Assembly (NCBI RefSeq): GCF_030704535.1
Contig: NC_081823.1
Coordinates: 5,023,501-5,087,500 of the forward strand
Reading direction: 5' to 3'
Length of the DNA: 64,000 nucleotides
Source: Vitis vinifera
Lineage: Eukaryota; Streptophyta; Magnoliopsida; Vitales; Vitaceae
Below, one piece after another: positions 55,719-64,000 of the stretch. Below the pieces are notes generated by a model. It saw only the letters and a program-made list of their open reading frames with translations, was not told the origin of the DNA and searched no databases. The translations under genes were made by a program, and so were the position numbers. Every line of letters begins with the position of its first letter. Position 1 is the first letter of the stretch.

Positions 55719-58586
55719 TTACTCCTTCAATGCCTTCTCAGCATCCTCCATTCCGGTCATGGTGTCGTACAATGGCTGGTTCAAAGTCTCCGGCAAGTAG
55801 AAAGCGAGTATGCCGCCGGAAATCCCACAAGCTCCAAACACTGCAAATGGCAATACCTTGCCTAAAACCACCACAAAGGGTGCCAATATCGCCCCCATCT
55901 GCGCCGCCTGGGTCGCACACCCGAGTGCCGCATTCCTAACCACAGTCGGAAACAGCTCCGTCGTGTAAATGAACAACAAGTTATAAGTTCCGGCCATCCC
56001 AAATATTCCCAAAACTCCACATACCATTCGGACAACCTTCCATATCCCATTGCTTTTCACCAGTGTCCCCAAAAGGCAGAAAAATCCACTGAACCACAGT
56101 GTCCCAATCGCCAATGGCTTCCTCCCGAACCTGTCTAACAAAACTGCTGTCAAGGTGTATGCTGGCATTTCAGCCACGGCATTGAGCAGCACACTGAGAT
56201 AGAGGTTGGTTTCAAGGTTGACGACGTTTAGACTAAGGCCATAGTACACTACTGAGCACAAGAAGTTAATGACCACTGCTAGAAATAATCGAAACCTTGT
56301 GATAGGTGACCTAATTACATCTATGAGAGATCCTGATATTGCTTGTTTGGTGGACAATTCCTCCTTATAGCTCTCAGTATCAGTTGAATTCTCGTTGGTT
56401 TCTTCGTCCAGGCCAAGGACGACCCCATCAGGCAAGTGCTTTCCATTGGACTTGGCAATGACGCGCATGACTTCCATGGCCTCATTGATTTTCCCACGTA
56501 CGAGGTACCATCTGGGGGACTCGGAGAGAAAAGGAATGACAAGTATAACGAAGAGAACGGAGGGAAGGGAGGAGGCGATGTAGAGAGAGCGCCATGACGG
56601 GAAAATATAAGCTATGCCAGAAAGCAGTGCAATGCCGGTTGAGAAGAAGTAGAACGTGGACATTCCAGCTACGCCACGCTTGGTAGGGCCGACGGGCTCG
56701 GTGGCGAGGACGAAGGCACAAAGGCCAACACCGCCAGTGCTGAAGCCGGTGAGAAGACGGAGGAGGGCGTAGGCCCAGAAGCCGGGAGATAAGGCGGTCA
56801 AGCAGCCGAAGACGGCATTCAAGATGCAGACTACAGTTAGAGATCCTTTCCTTCCTAGGAAGGAGTCTGAGAGATGACCAAAAACTCCTGCACCTGAAAA
56901 CACTACACAAAAATTATGGATATGGTAGGAAAAGTTTTCAAAAATAGATATAAAAAAACACTCTTTTAGAACAGTTTTCACATCATGGGGAGATAATGAA
57001 TACTTCTGTTATATTCCATTCAAAGATTAAAGAAATTTAAGTTTAGTTGGTATAATCAAGATTCAACAATGTCATGCTTCCACTAGAACCTTTTTGAATC
57101 ATTTCCTTGAGTCAAATTTCAGCACTCCTAGTGCCTATCCTTATCCAATTGTACCCAACTTGTCAGAACTCCACGAGGGTCCCAATCACCAAACCTATTA
57201 AATGTGAGCAGGATCCACCATGGATGAACTGTTGGTATATACATTATTGCCCCATGATCATTGATCATCAACACATGGGTTGTACCAAGAAGCGTGATAT
57301 GATGGAAAAGGTCATGATCCCAAGATGAAATAAAGAGAACCCATTTTGGGGATCAAGAGGCCAATACGATACCTGCAGGCCGCAATCTAACTTTCCCTTT
57401 AATTTTCTCATTCTTCCCACTTTCATGATTGCGCCTTTCATGCCTGCAATTCTAGCGCATTCTTTACTGATATGGCATTTTCTTAAGAACCACACTCAGT
57501 CCGCGTGTAACGCAACTAAAACAGGTGGTCAAATTCTGAAATGGTAGGATTGACAATCAACCCAAGATGCTTACTAAGGAAACAAAAGGGGCTTCTCTTT
57601 CATGTATCACTGTCCCCAGAGTCTCTCTGGACTCATATTGGTTACAACCCACCCAAGCTATTAATATTTATTCACATGTTTATCACTCACCACCTTATCT
57701 CTTTTCCTAAAGTGATGTCATCACATTATAGAATTTTTCTTTTTTAACGTAAATTTGAAAATTAATTAAAAGGAAAAATATTGGAAATAAATTCTGTAGC
57801 CTTCATAGTTAATAAAAAAATAAATCATTTTGTGAACCGGATATGGACAAACACTTCCCAGAAAATAACAGCCTACACAGCCAGCCCTAATAAACATATA
57901 AAATTATAATATTTTGTCTCACGTTGATTTGATTTAAGGATTATTAAACGACCACTCTACCCTCGTTTATACCAACTCTTTCGATTATAAATCGTCCAAA
58001 GAAGGGTAAAATCGGAACTAGATGGGTTGGTCCAAAATGCTGGGCTTTTTCCGATGATCATAGGCATGTGAAGATTAAATTAAGAGAAGATAAACTAGAA
58101 AATTAGACTCAACACGTAAGAGAGAGAAGGGGAGGGCAGAGATCTTAGACAAAGAAACTGAGTCAACTCACCAATCATGCAGCCGCCGAAGAACAAGGCC
58201 TGAACCAGCCCGACCTTGTATTTGTTCTCACAAACCAGTCCCCACTCCGCCGCTGTAGAGCTCCCCGGACCGCCGCTCCATTCCCACGAACCTGGGTCCA
58301 ACCCACAAACGCTGGTTGACGCGACGGAGCAGCCGCGGCTGCTCACGCACGTCCAAGCCGGTTCCTGATCGGCAAAGATCATGACCATGGTGTGGAAGGC
58401 CTCGAGAGCCCAAGCGAGGCTGGTGAGAACGAAGTGTCTCAGTTGCCACACCCCAAACTCGCCGCAGTGCCGCTGGAGCATGTCGTCGATGCACAGCTTC
58501 TGGGGCTCTCCGCCGCGGGTCTTCACCGCCCGGAGCAACGGCGACGCGAGGTCCTGGTCCTCATGGAACGAGGTCGCTTGGGACAT
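55719..58586 (-). CDS. OCT4: organic cation/carnitine transporter 4
   Basis: Major facilitator superfamily transporter of the OCT group; Arabidopsis OCT4 is reported at the vacuolar membrane. Two exons on the minus strand, 58172-58586 and 55719-56893, join across a Gly codon (GGCMI-GAGVFGH) to 529 aa. The start is MSQATSFHEDQDLASPLL. I chose it over an in-frame upstream Met because the extra N-terminus is a low-complexity KKKKKGKIIIII stretch. The first helix (about residues 50-70) is followed by a long Cys-containing loop typical of OCTs. Then come the MFS loop motif GHLSDSFLGRKGSL, GFSTGGVGLCAFVLATEPVG and SESPRWYLVRGK before the central cytosolic loop. The second half holds LLDRFGRKPLAIGT and GTYNLLFIYTTELFPTVVRN. 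The C-terminus is YLPETLNQPLYDTMTGMEDA plus a short tail. Intact; the intron is 1278 bases. Confidence 0.95.
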
Positions 58587-60722
58587 ATTAGGGGGAATTA
58601 TTATTATTATTTTTCCCTTTTTTTTCTTTTTGGTGGCTGTGGAGCTTGAACGGAGTTCATATAGGGGGGAATTTCCATGGGGATATGCTTCTTGAGGAGG
58701 GGCACTAGAGTCACCCACTCAAACTTTCCTTTTTGACCCTCGTCAGGTTGTTAACACGTGTATTCCCATTTTGAACAAATTAGCCTTGATTACTTTTCAC
58801 GTATCTAAAATAATAAATAATAATTTTTATTGTCGAATCTTTTTTATTATACAATTTTAATTCTTTTAAAATTAAAACATTTTATTGTTAACTCCTTAAT
58901 ACAATAAAATTAATCAAATTTTAAAATGTTTATTTTAATTGATTTATGAGATTCACTTTTAATGAATTTCCTTTAAAATTTGTCTTCATTTTTAATTATT
59001 TGATATGATAAAATTAGTATACTAAATAATCTTTATTTAACTAACTCATAAGAATTATTATTTTGATATTATTTATTTTTGAATTTTTGTATCATCATCT
59101 ATATATCATAATCATTATTTTTATTTGTTTTTAATTTCTTAATATTGTAGAATTCATATTCTAAAATTCTATTTTATTGATTTATAAGAATTACTTTTTC
59201 ATTAAAATGTTCCAAATTTTTTTATTTTGTATAGTTATAAAAAAAAAAAGAAGAAAAATTTGAAAGTTAGAATATAACACTCTTTTATTTATATTATTAA
59301 AAAAATCAATTAACTACCAATAAGGTCAAGCTAATATTTAACATCGCACTTATTCATATTCATATCGGGAATGAGGCTTAACCGTTCCCACACAACATGT
59401 ACATCTGAAAGTCATTTTTCATTCTTAAAGAACAAAATTATAACATACCTAGTCACCCCTCTCCTACCACGCGACCCCTTACAACTCGAATACATGATAT
59501 AAATTTGTTCTCACTTGTCATGCTAGAAGAAGTTTCAATGTAGATATATTAACAACATAATATAAAGATTAAATAATTATTATTAGGTATGCAAGAATAT
59601 TGTTTCCTAAGAAAAATTATTGTTGAAATTGGCATTGGGATAAGTGTGCAAACTCGAATATGATTAGATATTGTTATAAGTCTTAGGATGAGTCATGGTT
59701 TTAAAATACGCGAATTGTATGGTCAAACTCTATTGTATGCCTTCAAATGATTAATCCTTATATTGATTATAATAATTGATATTAGAGTTTAAGTTGAAGA
59801 TTCCAGATAAGATGATTAAATATTTGATTCTAATGTTTGGTATCAAAGCATAAATTTAAAACTTTTACAAGATCAATGAGAATAAAACATATTTATACAA
59901 AAGTAATAACTTTACCAAAACTATTCCATCACATCAAAAGATCCATCAATTATTTTAGGTAGTTATCCATAGTTACCCATTAGAAACTCTTCACTAGAAG
60001 TTGGGAGAGTCATCGTGGACAAATTGTTTAAGATAGACAAATTAAAGTTGGTCTTCTTAGGATCCAAAAGAAGAAAAAGAGTAAAGAAAAGGGTTTGTTG
60101 ATCATGGGTTTTGTGTGTTGTGGGTTAACTGCTAAGCCCTAAAATTAAGATGGGGCCAAACACTTTTATGTACTAGAGTTTGAGTCAAACCAATCCCTTA
60201 TGACCCAAAAACCTTACACGCAATGGTCAAAGTGTGAGTACTTAGTACATATCTATGTGTCACATAGTTAGATATTATTATTGTTCCTCTTTCTTGGATT
60301 TGATTCATCGAATTATGCTTATACTCTTGACATCTAGGTGTATTTTTTTTTCTTATATTTATATGATCCATTTGAATAAATATGCAAATCATTTCTTAAA
60401 ACTAGGTCACTTGTGTCTTGCCTTAAAAATTTTCACTTATTTGCGATTACAAAGTTTTAATAAAATTTAATAAACAAATGATCAAAGTTATGTACATGTG
60501 GAGACATATACCTATACAAATCGAAGTTCATTAACTAATCAAAATTTTAAGATTATAAAAAAAATATTTTTGTTTCTTTCTTCTTTAAACTTTAATTTTT
60601 AAGAATACTTGGTCACATAATCTAGGACTTGTTTGACATGTGTTTCATTATAAGTCTTCTTCACGTTATAGCGAGTCACAAAGAGATCTACATTAATATG
60701 GATAATCATTTATATAAGTTCC
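58587..60722. other. OCT4 upstream region and AT-rich intergenic DNA
   Basis: An ATT/TTA-rich patch at 58597-58612 lies directly upstream of the OCT4 start, in its leader. The rest to 60722 is AT-rich without a recognised gene or repeat family. Confidence 0.4.
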
Positions 60723-61559
60723 CACAATAAAATAAATTCTCATATTTTATAACTGTTTTTTCAATTTACCAAAAATAGTTTTTAATTGCTTTTTCCTCAA
60801 AAAAAAAAAAAAAAGTTCAAATTTTATGTTATTTACACATTTAGTGATTGAAAATACCTATTAGTGAAAATAAAATGAAACTATACAGAAAAACTATTCA
60901 AATAAAAATAAGATGAAATAAATAAAAGATTCAAAGCATATACAACAAATCATTGTGCTAAAAAAAAATGAAAGTAAATGAAAAAAAACATACCGAATAA
61001 AGAATTAGTATAGAAAAAAAAATATATTTACAAAACAGGAATGAAAAGAAATAAATAGAAGGAAAAAAGTACCCTATGCAGTCAAGCCTCCTACAATAAT
61101 AACTCTTCACAGATGAATGTAAAAAAAATAAAGGTCAAATTTCAACACTCTTTTACCAAAAAAATACAAAGGCCAAAATAGGAGAGAAACTAAAAAAAGA
61201 AAAAAAAAAAAAAAAGAAAGAGCTCCAAGTGAGCAAGTTGTCTTTTCCCCCCGGCCCTAACTACCAATGGCCGTCCTCCATCTTCTCTTCCATGGCAGCC
61301 TCCAACCACAATGAAATAAATTCTCATATTTTATAACTATTTTACAATTTTTATAAAAAATATTTCAATTTACTAAAAATAGTTTTTAATTGTTTTTTCC
61401 TCAAAAAAAAAAAAAAAAGTTCAAAATTTATTTTATTTACACATTTAGTGATTGAAAATACCTATTAGTGAAAATAAAATGAAACTATACAGAAAAACTA
61501 TACAAAATAAACTATTCAAATAAAAATAAGATGAAATAAATAAAAGATTCAAAGCATAT
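60723..61559 (+). repeat. tandem duplication, 584-bp unit, second copy interrupted by an LTR element
   Basis: The unit 60723-61306 is followed by the first 253 bases of a second copy (61307-61559). Shared landmarks are 'aaataaattctcatatttta', 'gtttttaattg', 'acacatttagtgattgaa', 'aatgaaactatacagaa' and 'gattcaaagcatat'. In copy 1 the sequence goes on with 'acaacaaatcattg'. In copy 2 it stops at 61559, where an LTR begins. A few small indels separate the copies. Confidence 0.88.
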
Positions 61560-62403
61560 TGTGGACCCCGTATTTTGGCTCATGCGTTTTCCACTCGTAG
61601 GCGAGCTTGATTTTGATTTCGAAAAATGATTTTTATTGATTAAGAAAATGACTTGGAGTCGCCACTTATTTTTGTTTTATTTTTAAAAGAGTAAACAAAA
61701 TAAGAAAGAAAACCCTAAGTGCGACTCCTTATTTTGGAAAGGGTGATCTACGAAAAATCGGATCGGGTTCAAGAGTCAGGTTACTTATCGGGAAGGTACG
61801 GTAAAAGACCATAGCACCCCTCTAAGTCCCTAAAGTCGGGTCTCTACTAATAAAATGAAGCTGACGTGACAATTTACGAGTAAATCAATAAATATCCTGA
61901 ATGATCATGCACACATAAGAATCGAGACATGCATAGACAACGATTAGAAGGAAGATGGGTACATACCTGGGCAACGAGCCGCCATGCACTTTTAATAGAG
62001 AGGGTTAGTGCACAATTTAGGAATAATCGCATGTATGTCAAAGAGTAGGGTAAATCAATCACGTATGATAATCAAAGCAAATGATCAATCAATTAATCAT
62101 AAAGTCACCCATGTTGGGCCCCCACCAAAACCCGTTTATTTAGCGACTTAATATCACTGATTCCGTGTTTTACAATTATGAAGAATTCATTTTTGCTTAC
62201 GTAGAATTAAGAAGATCAGAAGATTATTTAAGAACCGAAGTGAAACTAAAACTATTCGAGTGTAAACTGGATTCTTGGAGTTTATTTGAAAATTGGAGTA
62301 TTGAGAATTAAATTTAAAGGATTAGAGCTTCGGTAATTAAATTGAAATTTGTCAAAGAAAATGAGAAATGAACCTTAGGAGATTAAACTGCGAGAATATA
62401 GAT

Positions 62404-62562
62404 TTTGAAAGTTGAATTTGTAATAATAATAATAAAAAAAATGAACTTTAAGAAATTGAATTGCGAGAATGCAGATTTTGAAAGTTGAATTAATAATAAT
62501 GATGATAATAGGAAATGAACTTTAAGAAATCAAACTGCGAGAATATGGCTTTTGAAAGTTGA

Positions 62563-62609
<47 letters not shown>

Positions 62610-62836
62610 TAATAATAATAAGATTTTGAAAGTTCAATTAATAATGAAAATAATAATAAGGTTTTGAAAGTTGAATTAATAACAATAATAATAATAATAA
62701 GATTTTGAAAGTTGGATTAATAATAATGATAATAATATTATTTTGAGAGTTTGAATTAATAATAATAATAATAATAATAATAAGATTTTGAAAGTTGAAT
62801 TAGTAATGATGATAATAATACGATTTTGAAAGTTGG

Positions 62837-62881
<45 letters not shown>

Positions 62882-63096
62882 TTGAAAGTTTGAATTAATA
62901 ATAATAATAATAATAATAAGATTTTGAAAGTTTGAATTAATAATAATAATAATAATAATAAGATTTTGAAAGTTTGAATTAATAATAATAACAATAATAA
63001 GATTTTGAGAGTTTGAATTAATAATAATAATAATAATAAGATTTTAAAAGTTGAATTAATAATAACAATAATAATAATAATATTTTAAAAGTGTGA

Positions 63097-63139
<43 letters not shown>
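62404..63139 (+). repeat. nested tandem repeat: GATTTTGAAAGTT unit alternating with (TAA)n
   Basis: About fifteen copies of 'gattttgaaagttgaatta' or near variants are separated by (TAA/AAT)n tracts of varying length. The left part shows a larger unit that also contains 'atgaactttaagaaat' and 'ctgcgagaat', repeated about three times (from about 62360 to 62555). It lies inside the LTR-like sequence. The leucine-rich reading on the minus strand (62800-62994) is a by-product. Confidence 0.9.
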
Positions 63140-64000
63140 GGCCATGGGCTTAAAAAATGGGCCCTGTAATAATAATAATATGGATTTCAAAAATGGGCCT
63201 GGAAGTGATACCATGCAAACTGGGATTAATAGGCCTTAGACTTCAAAAATGGGCCTGGAAGTGGTGGTGAAGAGGGTGAGAGATGGGTATGGATGCTTGA
63301 AGTTCCACGCGCAGGAGAGGAGAGGGAGCAAATGGGTGACTAAAGAATGATATAAGGGGTAGTGGAAGGTGATGACGGGAAGTGGGTTCGATGAAATTGT
63401 TAGAGAGAGAAAGGGGTGCTACATGGTAGTGAGAAGAGCGGAAGCACGAGCATGAGCGATGATGAGTTTGAGTGGGTTTGGGTGGTGGTGTAGGCATAGA
63501 AAGTGAATAAAAAGAAGAGGTTAATGAAGAATAGGGTAGTGGGTATGGACATGAAACGTATGGGGTGTGTGGATGGTAGGAAAAAGAGGATATGGGACTA
63601 GTGGGAAGGATGGGGTAGATGAACGAGAAATGGATATGCATGAAAGGTATGGAGTGTAGAGAGAGAAACCGGGTGAGTGGATATATGTGAGGGTGATGGT
63701 ATGCATTGGGTGGGGGCATGGGATGGTATAGATTAATGAGAAAACGGGATGCATGAAAGAAGTGTGGTGTAGAGAGAGAAAAGGTGGTGAGGAAACGGGC
63801 ATATTGCATGGGGTATGAGAAGGGGTATATGCATGAGGACGTGGGGTATGAAGAGTGGAAGAAATGGCATGATGAAGGAATCAACAGCCGGTGGTGAGTG
63901 CAATGTCATAGGATAGATTGACTGTGGAGAGTATGGCATGACAAGATGAAGGCTTAGAAGGAGAGAGATGGGTTTGAGGGGTGTTAAAGGATGGAGATGT
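63140..64000. other. purine-rich, degenerate-repeat sequence within the LTR-like region
   Basis: G/A-rich on the plus strand with repeated phrases such as 'gggcctggaagtg' (about 63196 and 63253) and 'gtagagagagaaa' (about 63655 and 63768). It yields a 213-codon minus-strand frame (63243-63884) that is Pro/Ser/His/Tyr-rich, matches no family known to me, and is best explained by stop-poor low-complexity DNA. Confidence 0.5.

Larger units (their letters stand above)
61560..64000 (+). mobile_element. LTR retrotransposon end (long terminal repeat), probably Ty3/gypsy, running out of the window
   Basis: Starts with the canonical TG ('tgtggaccccgtattttggc') directly after duplicated host DNA. It continues with words I know from plant gypsy-type LTRs ('ttggagtcgccactt', 'cgggaaggtacggtaaaag', 'gcacccctctaag'). 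A nested TAA satellite and a purine-rich repetitive block follow. No gag or pol homology was seen to the window edge, so the whole stretch is probably one very long LTR or an LTR plus leader. The state of the element cannot be judged from this part. Class is from memory of the words, hence moderate confidence. Confidence 0.65.

Noticed and set aside
58587-58718. Upstream in-frame Met extending OCT4 by 44 residues
   Set aside because: The added part is low-complexity (poly-Lys, poly-Ile) from a T/ATT-rich leader. Family proteins start near MSQATS.
62800-62994. Leucine-rich minus-strand frame
   Set aside because: It is only the translation of TAA/ATT repeats.
63243-63884. 213-codon minus-strand open frame
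   Set aside because: Composition is extreme (Pro, Ser, His, Tyr), it contains internal repeats, it lies in repetitive purine-rich LTR-like DNA, and it resembles no family.

Overview
This is plant nuclear DNA from a core eudicot. The sequence is AT-rich, the genes have many introns with GT-AG borders, plant-specific families are present (MORF, DUF538, organelle RRM proteins, plant GH1 and OCT transporters), and plant transposon debris fills the gaps. My best guess is grapevine or a relative (Vitaceae), from the long repeat-filled introns and the style of the repeats. That is an impression, not a demonstration.

Nine protein-coding genes can be assembled with complete splice structures and unbroken frames. 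Left to right they are: a plastid RNA-editing factor of the MORF/RIP family, MORF9-like (2346-4308, +); a secreted DUF538 protein (10251-11179, +); an uncharacterised tail-anchored protein (13950-15962, +); mRNA cap guanine-N7 methyltransferase 1 (17384-23537, -, 13 exons); a GH1 beta-glucosidase of the BGLU41 type (27029-30004, -, 13 exons); cytosolic ribosomal protein uL2/RPL8 (34119-37182, +); a mitochondrial single-RRM editing factor, ORRM2-like (37996-46461, +, with introns of 4.9 and 3.1 kb); a small uncharacterised plant protein (53474-53932, +); and organic cation/carnitine transporter 4 (55719-58586, -).

The genes do not form a pathway or operon. Two are organelle RNA-editing factors, one is a ribosomal protein and one is a cap methyltransferase, but nothing in the sequence links them functionally. 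Their order does matter: from memory, the Arabidopsis orthologues of CMT1 and OCT4 are neighbours (At3g20650/At3g20660), and so are those of BGLU41 and ORRM2 (At5g54570/At5g54580). The window therefore looks like an ancestral segment that Arabidopsis has split over two fractionated blocks.

The non-genic DNA holds several things. At 1241-1855 is a heavily decayed plastid 23S rRNA insertion whose changes are almost all C-to-T/G-to-A. A hAT-type non-autonomous element lies just upstream of RPL8. A family of AT-rich miniature elements sits at 31.1, 32.6 and 49.3-50.2 kb. LINE-like tails lie in the last ORRM2 intron. A faint Ty3/gypsy-like fossil lies at 24-25.5 kb. At the right edge an LTR begins at 61560 and runs out of the window, with a nested TAA satellite inside it. 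Tandem duplications of 48 to about 880 bp recur through the window, including one that fills most of the RPL8 intron.

I found no tRNA gene, CRISPR array or clearly new multi-gene system. The most unusual items are the plastid rRNA fossil, the duplicated RPL8 intron with its unusually conserved core, and the paralogous empty site that fixes the LTR boundary.
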